Source: Minwuia sp.
GTDB taxonomy: Bacteria > Pseudomonadota > Alphaproteobacteria > Minwuiales > Minwuiaceae
DNA: 57,952 bases
Direction: 5' to 3'
Assembly: GCA_029210175.1 (NCBI GenBank)
Contig: JARGPL010000028.1
Coordinates: 1-57,952, forward strand
A program made the position numbers and the translations under genes. The notes beneath the pieces are model-generated. The model was not told where the DNA came from. It saw only the letters and a list, made by a program, of their open reading frames with translations, and ran no database searches. Shown here in pieces: positions 35,989-46,509 of this stretch. The number at the start of each line of letters is the position of its first letter. Position 1 is the stretch's first letter.

Positions 35989-36933
35989 TCAGGCCTTTGC
36001 GGATGCGTCGCGGGCGCGGGCGTAGGTCGCGTAGAGGCTTTCGGTGTCGACTTCCGTATAGATCTGGGTGGTTGACAGTGATGCATGGCCCAGCAGTTCC
36101 TGGATGCTGCGCAGGTCACCGCCCGCCCCGAGCAGGTGGGTGGCAAAGCTGTGGCGCAGGGCGTGCGGGGTGACCGTGTCGGGCAGGCCCAGGCTGCCAC
36201 GCAAACGGCGCACGGCTGCCTGCACGATCTCCGGCCGCAACTGACCACCGCGTGCGCCGAGGAACAGCGCGCGGTCGGGTGTCTCATCGAAAGGACAGGC
36301 GGCCCGACAGGCCTCCACCGCGGCACGGACCTGCGGCAGGACGGGTACGATGCGTGTCTTGTTGCCCTTGCCGGCCACCCTCAGGGTACGGGGCAGGGGC
36401 GCGTCGGCAACGGTGAGTGCCAATGCTTCCGAGATGCGCAGACCCGCCCCGTAAAGCAGGCTGAGGACAGCATGGTCGCGCAGTGCCTGCCACCCGGCTC
36501 CGGCTCCCGCCCCCGCCCCCGCCCCCGCCCCCGCCCCTGTATCGACAGGTGCCGCAATCATGTCCAGGGCCTGATCGGGCGTGATCGCCCTGGGCGTCCG
36601 GTGCGGACGCTTGGGGGCTTGCAGCGACAGGGCGATGGCATTGTGGACAAGCCCGGTCCGGTCGAGCCTGCGGAAGAAACTGCGGACTGCTGAAATGGCC
36701 CTGGCGTTTGACGTGGCGCTCATCCCGCGCCGCCGGCGCGCCGCAATCCAGGCGCGGAAGTCGGCATGGGTCAGATCGGCGAGGGCCTGTCGGTCCAGGG
36801 GAGCGCCCAGATGCGACACCAGAAAGTCCGTCAGATCATCCAGGTCGCTACTGTAGGCGGTGATGGTGCGCGCCGCCGCGCGGCGCTCGGTTTCCAGCCA
36901 GGTCAGCCAGTCCTTGCGCGCGGCGGCATACAT
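35989..36933 (-). CDS. xerC: Tyrosine recombinase XerC
   Basis: The 314-residue recombinase resolves chromosome dimers with XerD at dif. The N-terminal SAM-like domain (TITAYSSDLDDLTDFL) is followed by the catalytic domain with R in GAGLRISEAL, K in AGKGNKTR, the HALRHSFATHLL box, H in LGHASLSTTQIY and the tyrosine at its end. A run of alternating Gly-Ala (about eight GA pairs) lies just before WQALRDHAVLSLLYGAGLR, in the interdomain region, encoded by a CCCGCC-type hexanucleotide repeat (36496-36539). DUF484 and RidA-like genes lie upstream, as is common. Confidence 0.93.
   Translation of the reverse strand: MYAAARKDWLTWLETERRAAARTITAYSSDLDDLTDFLVSHLGAPLDRQALADLTHADFRAWIAARRRRGMSATSNARAISAVRSFFRRLDRTGLVHNAIALSLQAPKRPHRTPRAITPDQALDMIAAPVDTGAGAGAGAGAGAGAGWQALRDHAVLSLLYGAGLRISEALALTVADAPLPRTLRVAGKGNKTRIVPVLPQVRAAVEACRAACPFDETPDRALFLGARGGQLRPEIVQAAVRRLRGSLGLPDTVTPHALRHSFATHLLGAGGDLRSIQELLGHASLSTTQIYTEVDTESLYATYARARDASAKA
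36496..36539. repeat. GC-rich hexanucleotide microsatellite in xerC
   Basis: About seven copies of a CCCGCC/CTCCGG-type unit encode a Gly-Ala run between the two domains of XerC. The unit length is a multiple of three, so gain or loss of copies keeps the frame. Confidence 0.85.
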
Positions 36934-36944
36934 GGCTGGTCCGA

Positions 36945-37340
36945 TCAGCTTTCCACCAGCTGCGCCACCACCTTGATCTCGCAGATCGCCGGGGGCACGG
37001 CCAGGCTGGTGATGCCGATGGCGGTCCAGCAGGGGAACTTCGGCCCAGGCAGGAACTGGTCCTTCACGGCCATGAAGGTCTTCATCTGGGCATCAAGGTC
37101 ACAATGATAGGACAGGATGTCGACGATGTGTTCCATGTCGCTGCCGGATGCCTGCAGCGTTTTCGAGATCGTCTTGAAGGCGGCGACCATGGCGGCCTCC
37201 ATCGCTTCCGGGCCTTCCTTGGTCTGCAGGGCAACAACCCCCGACATCCAGACCATGCCGTTGGCGACCATGGCTGGCGCCATGTGGAAATCCTTCGGGG
37301 CCCATTCCTGGCCTTCCGGAACGATCATTTCGGTGCTCAT
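36945..37340 (-). CDS. RidA/YjgF-like family protein
   Basis: The 131-residue protein has the RidA fold signature: VANGMVWMSGVVALQTKEGPEA near the middle, QASGSDMEHIVDILSYHCDL, and a C-terminal CEIKVVAQLVES. The arginine that binds the imine carboxylate in RidA (usually followed by PxxxVEIEAIA) is absent; the position reads PCWTAIGITSLAVPP. It is therefore more like Rid family members without the classic deaminase site. ATG 37340 follows GGGGAGA. It lies between xerC and DUF484 on the same strand. Confidence 0.8.
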   Translation of the reverse strand: MSTEMIVPEGQEWAPKDFHMAPAMVANGMVWMSGVVALQTKEGPEAMEAAMVAAFKTISKTLQASGSDMEHIVDILSYHCDLDAQMKTFMAVKDQFLPGPKFPCWTAIGITSLAVPPAICEIKVVAQLVES

Positions 37341-37382
37341 CACTGTCTCCCCTGAATGATTCCCGGGTGCCGGGTTTGTCCT

Positions 37383-38123
37383 TCAGCCCGTCGGCAGATC
37401 GAGCCAGCGCCCAAGACACCTCTCCAGCACGCCAGCCAGAAACCCGAGCAGTTCCGTGCCCTGGCCCGCGTGAAACCGGTCCTGTTCGCGGCTGCCCACG
37501 GCCAGCAGGGCCAGCGGTGCCTTCGGGTTCACGGCCAGTCTGGCCAGAGCATCTGATGCCACCAGGCCAGCGGCAGGGCCGTGTACCGCTTCACTGTCGG
37601 ATATCCGGTCACGCAGCAGGATGCGGGTGCCGTTACCCAGCAACGCATCGACCTGCCCGCGCGCCATGGCCCGGACGCCCGGCGTGGCGGATGCGCCATC
37701 CCGCGCGTCGGATTCAACGCACAGGGTGACGGTATCGACATTCAGGATCAGCGGCAGTTCATTGGTGACGATATTGATGAAATGGGCAAAGTCGCGCGCA
37801 TCCAGCACGGCAAGCGCACACTGGTGGATCTGCCCCTGACTGGACAGGTTGGACCGCGCGGAACTGATCAGGGCATCATGATTGTCACGCGCCCGTTCCA
37901 GATCGGACTGCAGGCGACTGACCATGAACCCCTGCATGTCGACCACGCGGTTGGCTTCTTCTTCATCCTCGAACCGCGAGGGCGGCGCGAGGTGACGCAC
38001 CAGATCGGGGTGGCGCTGCAGGAAGTCCGGATTGGCCAGCAGATAGGCCTGGACCGCTTCGTCTGACAGGGGCGTGTCCGCCACCTTCTCACCCTTGGCC
38101 TTCTCACCTTTGGCGCGGGCCAT
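37383..38123 (-). CDS. DUF484 family protein
   Basis: The 246-residue protein begins with a Lys-rich leader, then DEAVQAYLLANPDFLQRHPDLV, the DUF484 hallmark, followed by a coiled-coil-like stretch (EEEANRVVDMQGFMVSRL) and a GAF-like C-terminal domain. The family is usually found just upstream of xerC, as here with RidA between; its role is unknown. No signal peptide. Stop of the transaldolase gene upstream (38129) is six bases from its ATG. Confidence 0.88.
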   Translation of the reverse strand: MARAKGEKAKGEKVADTPLSDEAVQAYLLANPDFLQRHPDLVRHLAPPSRFEDEEEANRVVDMQGFMVSRLQSDLERARDNHDALISSARSNLSSQGQIHQCALAVLDARDFAHFINIVTNELPLILNVDTVTLCVESDARDGASATPGVRAMARGQVDALLGNGTRILLRDRISDSEAVHGPAAGLVASDALARLAVNPKAPLALLAVGSREQDRFHAGQGTELLGFLAGVLERCLGRWLDLPTG

Positions 38124-38128
38124 GGCGA

Positions 38129-38803
38129 TCAGACCTTCTGCGTGTCAGGGTCAAGGATCGACTGGCCGGTGGCCTGCCAGTCGGCGAGGAACGCCGCCAG
38201 GCCCTTGTCGGTCAGCGGATGGTCCGCCAGTTTCTTCAGCACATCCGGGGGCAGGGTCACCACGTCCGCGCCAAGCTTGGCCGACTGCAGCACGTGCACC
38301 GGATGACGGACAGACGCGACCAGCACCTCCGTCTCGAACGTGTAGTTGTCGTAGATCTCCACGATGTCGGCGATCAGCTGCATGCCATCCTGGCCCAGAT
38401 CATCCAGCCGCCCGACAAAGGGGGAAATGAACGTGGCACCGGCCTTTGCCGCCAGCAGGGCCTGGTTGGCGGAAAAGCACAGGGTGACATTCACCATGGT
38501 GCCTTCGTTGGTCAGAGTACGGCAGGCCTTCAGCCCATCCATGGTCAACGGCACCTTGACCGCGATGTTGTCGGCAATCAGGGCGAGCTTGCGCCCCTCC
38601 GTGATCATCGTCGGGGCGTCGGTGGCCGTGACTTCCGCGGATACCGGACCGTCGATCAGGCCAGCGATCTCGGTCACGACCTCGACGAAGTCGCGACCGC
38701 TCTTGGCGATCAGTGACGGGTTGGTCGTGACACCATCGACCAGGCCGGTCTCATTCAGTTCGCGAATGGCATTGATGTCCGCGCTGTCGACGAAGAACTT
38801 CAT
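38129..38803 (-). CDS. Fructose-6-phosphate aldolase / small transaldolase
   Basis: The 224-residue protein is a type 3B transaldolase (FSA/TalC type). It starts [13 protein letters not shown] and has [11 protein letters not shown], the Schiff-base lysine in [30 protein letters not shown] and SPFVGRLDD. It interconverts sugar phosphates in the pentose phosphate pathway, or cleaves fructose-6-phosphate; the sequence does not settle which. ATG 38803 begins the conserved N-terminus. It is divergent from priA about 80 bp away. Confidence 0.93.
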   Translation of the reverse strand: MKFFVDSADINAIRELNETGLVDGVTTNPSLIAKSGRDFVEVVTEIAGLIDGPVSAEVTATDAPTMITEGRKLALIADNIAVKVPLTMDGLKACRTLTNEGTMVNVTLCFSANQALLAAKAGATFISPFVGRLDDLGQDGMQLIADIVEIYDNYTFETEVLVASVRHPVHVLQSAKLGADVVTLPPDVLKKLADHPLTDKGLAAFLADWQATGQSILDPDTQKV

Positions 38804-38886
38804 GTTTTCTGCTACCTTGCGATTACGCAACAGGGGTCAGGCCTGATTCGGCCCCGATTCGTTGATTATCCCTGAGTTGGCAGAAT

Positions 38887-41112
38887 ATGAAACCCCCCGC
38901 TCCCGCCTCCGAATCACCTGTGCAGTCCCCTGTTCGGGTCCGGGTCCTGCTGCCATTGCCGCTGGGGGCGGCGTATGACTATCTCGTGGCCGATGGTGAC
39001 CCGGTGCCAGTCCCCGGCACGCTTGTCCGCGTGCCCCTTGGGCCCCGCGAAGTGTCGGGGGTGGTCTGGGATGAGGATTCGGCCCCCGACGCAACCAGGC
39101 CTGACCCGCAGAAGCTGAAGCCCGTGCTGGGCATTGTCGCCGATGTCCCGATGCTGCATCACGAAATGCGGCGGTTCGTAGACTGGGTCGCCCGCTATTA
39201 CCTGCGCCAGCCCGGGGACGTGCTGTCCATTGTCCTGCGCCGGTTCAGCCTGCTGCGGCCGCCGCGGCCGGTCATCGTGCATCGACCGACCGGCGCCGAG
39301 TTGCCGCGCATGACCCCGGCGCGCCAACGGGTCATGGAACTGGCGTCGGAGGGACCGCCGCGGACGGCGAAGGATCTGGCCGAGATTGCCGGTGTCGGCG
39401 TGTCGGTGGTCCGGGGGCTGGTCGGCAAGGGCGTGCTGGAGGCATTCACCCAGACCCGCGAACAGTCGGCGAGGGTGCCACAGCCGGACTTTGCCACGCC
39501 GCGACTGGAAGCGGACCAGATACATGCCGCAGATGCCCTGCGCGCGTCTGTCGGTCAGGGTTTCTCCGTCACGCTGCTGGAAGGGGTGACCGGGGCAGGC
39601 AAGACGGAAGTGTTCTGCGAGGCCGTGGCCGAAGCCCTGCGCCAGGACCGCCAGGTGCTGGTCCTGCTGCCTGAGATTGCGCTGACGCAGCAGATCCTCG
39701 GGCGGTTCCGGGATCGCTTTGGCGCTGACCCGACCGCCTGGCATTCCGGCCTGTCGGATCGGGACAGGCGCACGGCCATGCGTGACGTGGTGTCGGGCAG
39801 GGCACGCATCATCGTCGGCGCGCGCTCCGCGCTTTTCCTGCCCTGTGCGGACCTTGGCCTGATCATCGTCGATGAGGAGCATGACGGGTCCTACAAGCAG
39901 GAAGATGGGCTGCATTATCACGCGCGCGACATGGCGGTGCTGCGCGGATCCATTGGCGGGTTTCCTGTCATCCTGTCGTCGGCGACCCCGTCGCTGGAAA
40001 GCCTGTCCAATGTGCAGTCCGGCCGGTACGGGCATCAGAAGCTTGCCCGGCGCTATGGCGCGGCGGAACTGCCGCAGGTGCAGATCATCGACATGTGCGG
40101 CGACCGGCCACCGAGCGGGCGCTGGATCGGCGGGCAACTGGAAAAGGCCGTGCATGAAACGCTTGCGGCGGGGGAGCAGGCATTGCTGTTCCTCAATCGC
40201 CGCGGCTACGCACCGCTGACCCTGTGCAACACCTGTGGCCACCGGATGCAGTGTCCGCACTGCACGGCCTGGCTGGTCGAACACCGCTATCTCGGGCGGC
40301 TGCAGTGCCACCACTGCGGCCATGACGTTCGACGTCCGGCGGCCTGCCCGAAATGCGGCGACACCGACAGTCTGAAGGCCTGCGGCCCGGGCGTGGAGCG
40401 TCTGGCGGAGGAGGCGAAGGTCGTCTTTCCCGATGCGCGGGTGGCTTTGATGACGAGCGATCTGGTGACAGGGCCTGCCGCCGCGGCCGAAATCATCGGC
40501 GCGATGGCGCGGCAGGAGATCGATCTGCTGATCGGCACCCAGATCGTCGCCAAGGGCCACCATTTCCCGCATCTGACGCTGGTCGGCGTGATCGACGCGG
40601 ACCTGGGACTGGCGGGCGGTGACCTGCGGGCGGGGGAGCGGACGTGGCAGTTGCTGCATCAGGTTTCAGGCCGGGCAGGGCGTGCCGAAAGCCCCGGGCG
40701 TGCCCTGATCCAGACGCATCAGCCGGACGCCCCTGTGTTCAAGGCTCTGGCCGCGCACGATTCGGCGGGGTTCATCGCGGCGGAAATGGCGGCGCGGCAG
40801 TCAGCCGGCATGCCGCCGTTCGGACGGCTGGCCGCGCTGATCCTTTCCGCGCCGGACCGGGCGCAGGCGCAGGATCTGGCAACGGCGCTTGCCCGACGCA
40901 TCCCGACCACGAGCGCCGCCAGCGGCATCCGTGTCCTCGGCCCGGCACCAGCACCGATCGCCGTGGTGCGCGGGCGGCATCGCTTTCGCTTTCTGGTGGT
41001 CAGTCGCCATGGCCAGCCGCTGCAGCGTTTCCTCACCCGATGGCTTGAAGGATTCAGGCTTCCGGGGAAGGCGCGCCTCGCCATCGATGTCGACCCGCAA
41101 TCGTTCCTGTGA
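38887..41112 (+). CDS. priA: Primosomal protein N' (replication restart helicase PriA)
   Basis: The 741-residue helicase reloads the replisome at stalled forks. It has the N-terminal DNA-binding domain (VRVLLPLPLGAAYDYL), Walker A LLEGVTGAGKTEVF near residue 235, Walker B/DEAH-box VDEEHDGSYKQEDGLHYH, and the zinc-binding cysteines in CNTCGHRMQCPHC and CHHCGHD...CPKCG. Motif V/VI GTQIVAKGHHFP and QVSGRAGRA are present. Length is normal. Start ATG 38887. A 292-bp gap separates it from atpH. Confidence 0.96.
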   Translation: MKPPAPASESPVQSPVRVRVLLPLPLGAAYDYLVADGDPVPVPGTLVRVPLGPREVSGVVWDEDSAPDATRPDPQKLKPVLGIVADVPMLHHEMRRFVDWVARYYLRQPGDVLSIVLRRFSLLRPPRPVIVHRPTGAELPRMTPARQRVMELASEGPPRTAKDLAEIAGVGVSVVRGLVGKGVLEAFTQTREQSARVPQPDFATPRLEADQIHAADALRASVGQGFSVTLLEGVTGAGKTEVFCEAVAEALRQDRQVLVLLPEIALTQQILGRFRDRFGADPTAWHSGLSDRDRRTAMRDVVSGRARIIVGARSALFLPCADLGLIIVDEEHDGSYKQEDGLHYHARDMAVLRGSIGGFPVILSSATPSLESLSNVQSGRYGHQKLARRYGAAELPQVQIIDMCGDRPPSGRWIGGQLEKAVHETLAAGEQALLFLNRRGYAPLTLCNTCGHRMQCPHCTAWLVEHRYLGRLQCHHCGHDVRRPAACPKCGDTDSLKACGPGVERLAEEAKVVFPDARVALMTSDLVTGPAAAAEIIGAMARQEIDLLIGTQIVAKGHHFPHLTLVGVIDADLGLAGGDLRAGERTWQLLHQVSGRAGRAESPGRALIQTHQPDAPVFKALAAHDSAGFIAAEMAARQSAGMPPFGRLAALILSAPDRAQAQDLATALARRIPTTSAASGIRVLGPAPAPIAVVRGRHRFRFLVVSRHGQPLQRFLTRWLEGFRLPGKARLAIDVDPQSFL

Positions 41113-41404
41113 ACCGGCCTGCCGACACCATCCGGGATTTCTTTGCTGCTGATCGAAAATGGCCAAACCCGCGCGAAACCCATGTTCTGCGCCTTCCGTG
41201 AGCCTGTGCGGCGGTTTTGGGACAGAATGCCGCAAAGATTCGTCGTTGCCGGGTTTCAAGGCAGCGTGTTAGGAACCGCGCGTTCGTTAGGTCAATGGCT
41301 TCCGTTGATCGCGCGCTCATGTCTGGGAACCGCGGGCCTGCGGGTTTGTACTGACCGAGGGGGCTGGTACGGCCTGACGCCCCTGAACCTTCGAGGACTG
41401 TTTC
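41113..41404. other. Intergenic region before atpH, promoter region of the ATP synthase operon
   Basis: This 292-bp gap must carry the promoter for atpHAGDC. No clear -35/-10 pair stands out and no RNA or gene is recognised. GAGGA at 41395-41399 serves atpH. Confidence 0.4.
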
Positions 41405-41965
41405 TTGGCTGGCGATACGTCTGTTGCATCCGGCATAGCCGGACGATACGCAAAAGCCCTGTTCGAGATGGCGAACGAGCAAGGGGCGCTGGACGCTGTG
41501 CGTGACGATCTCGCGCAGATTCAGTCCCTTCTCGATGAAAGCGATGACCTGCGCAGGGTCGTCCATTCGCCCGTTCTGGACAGGACACAGCAGGGCAAGG
41601 CGATGCTGGCAGTGCTCGACGCTGCCGGGATCAGCGCGCTCGTGCGCAACTTCATCGGCGTGGTGGCCCAGAACAGGCGCCTGTTCGCACTGCCCCCGAT
41701 GATCAAGAATTACAACGACATGCTGGCGGATTTCCGTGGTGAGGTGGTGGCTGAGGTCACCGCCGCGACGCCGCTGACCGACGCCCAGCAGGACAAGATC
41801 GCGGCGACGCTGAAAAGCGCCATGGGCCGTGATATAAACATCGAAACCAGGGTTGATGAAAACCTGATCGGCGGGATGGTCGTACGTATCGGCTCCCGTA
41901 TGGTGGACTTCAGCCTGGCAACGAAACTCCAGGGTCTTCGACTTGCGATGAAAGGGGTTGGATGA
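41405..41965 (+). CDS. atpH: F1Fo ATP synthase subunit delta
   Basis: The 186-residue delta subunit links F1 to the peripheral stalk. It has the family N-terminus [21 protein letters not shown] and the C-terminal [16 protein letters not shown] and [23 protein letters not shown]. The start is TTG 41405 with GAGGA upstream. Its stop overlaps the atpA start (ATGA), the usual coupling. First gene of an F1-only operon; Fo genes are not in the window, the split typical of alphaproteobacteria. Confidence 0.96.
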   Translation: MAGDTSVASGIAGRYAKALFEMANEQGALDAVRDDLAQIQSLLDESDDLRRVVHSPVLDRTQQGKAMLAVLDAAGISALVRNFIGVVAQNRRLFALPPMIKNYNDMLADFRGEVVAEVTAATPLTDAQQDKIAATLKSAMGRDINIETRVDENLIGGMVVRIGSRMVDFSLATKLQGLRLAMKGVG

Positions 41966-43494
41966 TGGACATCCGCGCCGCCGAAATTTCCGACATTCTC
42001 AAGAATCAGATCGCCAACTTTGGCACTGAGGCTGACGTTTCCGAAGTTGGCCAGGTGCTGGCCGTCGGTGACGGTATTGCCCGCGTGTACGGGCTGGACA
42101 ATGTCCAGGCCGGTGAGATGGTCGAGTTCCCGAACGGGATCAAGGGCATGGCCCTGAACCTGGAAAGCGACAACGTCGGCGTCGTGATCTTCGGGTCGGA
42201 TCAGCAGATCAAGGAAGGCGACACCGTCAAGCGCCTCGGCACCATCGTGGACGTGCCCATCGGGCGTGGCCTGCTGGGCCGTGTGGTCGATGGTCTCGGC
42301 AACCCGATCGATGGCAAGGGTCCGCTGGAAGACGTCGTCCGCAGCCGTGTGGAAGTGAAGGCCCCTGGCATCATCCCGCGCAAGTCGGTGCATGAACCCA
42401 TGCAGACCGGCCTGAAGGCGCTGGACGCCCTGGTCCCCGTTGGCCGCGGCCAGCGTGAGCTGATCATTGGTGACCGCCAGACCGGCAAGACCGCCGTCGC
42501 GATCGATACCTTCATCAATCAGAAGGGCATCAACGCCGGCGACGATGAATCGAAGAAGCTGTATTGCATCTATGTCGCGATCGGGCAGAAACGCTCCACC
42601 GTGGCGCAGGTCGTGAAGGCGCTGGAAGAAGCCGGCGCGATGGAATATTCCATCGTCGTTGCCGCCACGGCGTCCGAACCGGCTCCGCTGCAGTTCCTGG
42701 CGCCCTATACCGGTTGCACCATGGGCGAGTTCTTCCGCGACAACGGCATGCATGCCGTGATCGTGTATGACGATCTCTCCAAGCAGGCCGTGGCCTATCG
42801 CCAGATGTCCCTGCTGCTTCGCCGCCCGCCGGGTCGTGAAGCCTATCCGGGTGACGTTTTCTACCTGCATAGCCGTCTGCTGGAACGCGCCGCGAAGATG
42901 GGTGATGAGGCCGGTAACGGCTCCCTGACCGCCCTTCCGGTCATCGAGACCCAGGGTGGTGACGTTTCGGCCTTCATTCCGACGAACGTCATTTCCATCA
43001 CCGACGGCCAGATCTTCCTGGAAACCGACCTGTTCTACCAGGGTGTGCGTCCTGCCATTAACGTCGGCCTGTCGGTCAGTCGTGTGGGTTCTGCCGCTCA
43101 GACAAAGGCGATGAAGAAGGTGTCCGGCTCGATCAAGCTGGAACTGGCGCAGTACCGCGAGATGGCGGCATTCGCGCAGTTTGGTTCCGACCTTGATGCC
43201 TCGACGCAGCGCCTGCTCAATCGCGGTGCCCGACTGACCGAACTGCTGAAGCAGGGTCAGTTCTCACCAATGAGCGTCGCGGAGCAGGTTGTTTCGATCT
43301 TCGCCGGTGTGAATGGCTTCCTGGACACCATCGACACCGCAAAGGTGACGGATTTCGAGAAATCACTGCTCGACGAGATGCATGCGAAGCATCAGGACGT
43401 GCTGGATGACATCGAGAATTCGGGTGCGCTGTCTGACGATACGACAGAGAAGCTGAAGAGCATTCTTGGCGATTTCGTCAAGACCTTTGCCTGA
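41962..43494 (+). CDS. atpA: F1Fo ATP synthase subunit alpha
   Basis: The 510-residue alpha subunit has the non-catalytic nucleotide site with Walker [16 protein letters not shown] near residue 170 and the N-terminal [16 protein letters not shown] typical of alphaproteobacteria. The signature [17 protein letters not shown] is present. Two adjacent ATGs (41962 and 41965) are possible starts. Part of atpHAGDC, inner face of the cytoplasmic membrane. Confidence 0.98.
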   Translation: MMDIRAAEISDILKNQIANFGTEADVSEVGQVLAVGDGIARVYGLDNVQAGEMVEFPNGIKGMALNLESDNVGVVIFGSDQQIKEGDTVKRLGTIVDVPIGRGLLGRVVDGLGNPIDGKGPLEDVVRSRVEVKAPGIIPRKSVHEPMQTGLKALDALVPVGRGQRELIIGDRQTGKTAVAIDTFINQKGINAGDDESKKLYCIYVAIGQKRSTVAQVVKALEEAGAMEYSIVVAATASEPAPLQFLAPYTGCTMGEFFRDNGMHAVIVYDDLSKQAVAYRQMSLLLRRPPGREAYPGDVFYLHSRLLERAAKMGDEAGNGSLTALPVIETQGGDVSAFIPTNVISITDGQIFLETDLFYQGVRPAINVGLSVSRVGSAAQTKAMKKVSGSIKLELAQYREMAAFAQFGSDLDASTQRLLNRGARLTELLKQGQFSPMSVAEQVVSIFAGVNGFLDTIDTAKVTDFEKSLLDEMHAKHQDVLDDIENSGALSDDTTEKLKSILGDFVKTFA

Positions 43495-43525
43495 GGATAA
43501 CGGACCGGGTCGGAGCAGATAGCCA

Positions 43526-44413
43526 ATGGCAAATCTCAAAGCCCTGCGCGGCCGGATCACTTCGGTCAAGTCGACGCAGAAAATCACCAAGGCCATGAAC
43601 ATGGTTGCCGCCGCCAAGCTGCGCCGGGCGCAGGATGCTGTCGAAGCGTCCCGTCCCTACGCGGTGCGGATGGAGCGGGTGATCGGAACGCTGGCCTCTG
43701 GCATGGTCGGTCGCGATGACGGGCCGAAGCTGCTGGCGGGTACGGGCAATGACCAGAAGCATCTGGTGATTGTCGCGACGGCCGAACGTGGTCTCTGCGG
43801 CGGTTTCAACACCAATATCGTCAAGGCCGCCCGCGCCAGGATCGTCGAACTGCAGTCGGCAGGCAAGGACGTGCAGATCCTGTGCGTCGGCCGCAAAGGG
43901 CGTGACGCGCTGCGTCGGCAGTACGGCAGTCTGATCATCGAAACGATCGAGTTTGCCGGTGTCCGCAATATCGGCTTCGAACATGCACAGCCCGTCGCGC
44001 AGAAGGTGCTGGGCATGTACGAGGACGGTGCGTTCGACATCTGCCATCTGGTCTATTCGAAGTTCGAATCCGTGCTGGCCCAGGTGCCGACGGTGGCGCA
44101 GCTCATCCCCGCGCAGGTCGCGGATGCGGATGAGATCGAGCAGCCTGACCTGGACGGCGCGGTCTACACGTACGAACCGGATGAAGAAGACATCCTGCGC
44201 GCGCTGTTGCCGCGCAATGTCGCGATCCAGATCTTCAAGGCGATGCTGGAAAATGCGGCGTCCGAGCAGGGCGCGCGCATGACCGCGATGGACAATGCGA
44301 CCCGTAATGCGGGTGACATGATCGACAAGTTGACGCTGATCTACAACAGACAGCGCCAGGCGGCGATCACCACTGAATTGATCGAAATCATCTCGGGTGC
44401 GGAAGCACTCTAG
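43526..44413 (+). CDS. atpG: F1Fo ATP synthase subunit gamma
   Basis: The 295-residue rotary shaft subunit begins [20 protein letters not shown] and ends with [22 protein letters not shown], the N- and C-terminal coiled-coil helices. [13 protein letters not shown] lies in the Rossmann-like middle domain. It sits between atpA and atpD with gaps of 31 and 54 bp. Confidence 0.97.
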   Translation: MANLKALRGRITSVKSTQKITKAMNMVAAAKLRRAQDAVEASRPYAVRMERVIGTLASGMVGRDDGPKLLAGTGNDQKHLVIVATAERGLCGGFNTNIVKAARARIVELQSAGKDVQILCVGRKGRDALRRQYGSLIIETIEFAGVRNIGFEHAQPVAQKVLGMYEDGAFDICHLVYSKFESVLAQVPTVAQLIPAQVADADEIEQPDLDGAVYTYEPDEEDILRALLPRNVAIQIFKAMLENAASEQGARMTAMDNATRNAGDMIDKLTLIYNRQRQAAITTELIEIISGAEAL

Positions 44414-45892
<1,479 letters not shown>

Positions 45893-45955
45893 TCATTCGT
45901 CTCTGAGCCGCCGGGCAACATGCCCGGGACTGAATAGCAAACGGGAGCTGAAGCC

Positions 45956-46378
45956 TTGGCCGACAGAATCCAGCTCGAACTGGTATCGCCCGCGCGACTG
46001 CTGACCTCCATGGAGGCCGACATGATCGTGGTGCCGGGGACCGAAGGTGACTTCGCTGTCCTGCCCGGACACATGCCTGTCGTTTCCACGCTGCGCCCCG
46101 GTGCGGTGGACGTTTACAGCGGCAGCACCGACAAGCCGTCGGAACGATTCTTCGTTGCAGGCGGCTTTGCCGAGGTCGCGCTGGACACCTTCACGGTGCT
46201 GGCGGAGACGGCAATCCCGATGGCTGATCTGGACCGCAGTGATCTGGAACAGGAAATCACCGATACACGCGAAGATCTGGAAGACGCCAAGTCGGATGAG
46301 GATCGCCAGGCTGCGGAAGAGCGACTGAGCCAGTTGGAAGACATGCTGGACAGCCTCGCGGAGTTCACCAAGGTCTGA
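45956..46378 (+). CDS. atpC: F1Fo ATP synthase subunit epsilon
   Basis: The 140-residue epsilon subunit has RIQLELVSPARLLTSMEADM, VVPGTEGDFAVLPGHMPVVS and ERFFVAGGFAEV, the beta-sandwich motifs, followed by a helical C-terminal hairpin (DLEDAKSDEDRQAAEERLSQ). The start is TTG 45956 with GGGAGC upstream. It is the last gene of the operon and is followed by a terminator. Confidence 0.95.
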   Translation: MADRIQLELVSPARLLTSMEADMIVVPGTEGDFAVLPGHMPVVSTLRPGAVDVYSGSTDKPSERFFVAGGFAEVALDTFTVLAETAIPMADLDRSDLEQEITDTREDLEDAKSDEDRQAAEERLSQLEDMLDSLAEFTKV

Positions 46379-46390
46379 TGGGGTTCGCGT

Positions 46391-46408
46391 CGCGTGCCAT
46401 GGCACGCG
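46391..46408. other. 18-bp perfect palindrome after atpC
   Basis: CGCGTGCCATGGCACGCG is self-complementary over its whole length and begins 12 bp after the atpC stop. It may be an additional hairpin ahead of the terminator or a protein-binding site. Confidence 0.55.
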
Positions 46409-46421
46409 TTGCACGGAAGTC

Positions 46422-46457
46422 AGGGCGCGTCCTGCTGATCGCAGGGGCGCCCTTTTT
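46422..46457 (+). terminator. Rho-independent terminator of the atp operon
   Basis: A GC-rich stem (AGGGCGC / GCGCCCT and inner CCTGC / GCAGG, small bulges) with a TGATC loop is followed by five T. It lies about 45 bp after the atpC stop. Confidence 0.85.
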
Positions 46458-46509
46458 CGTGGTCCATGGCGGTGTGGTGTCTCGGTCGACCCGATGCCTC
46501 GACCAGACG

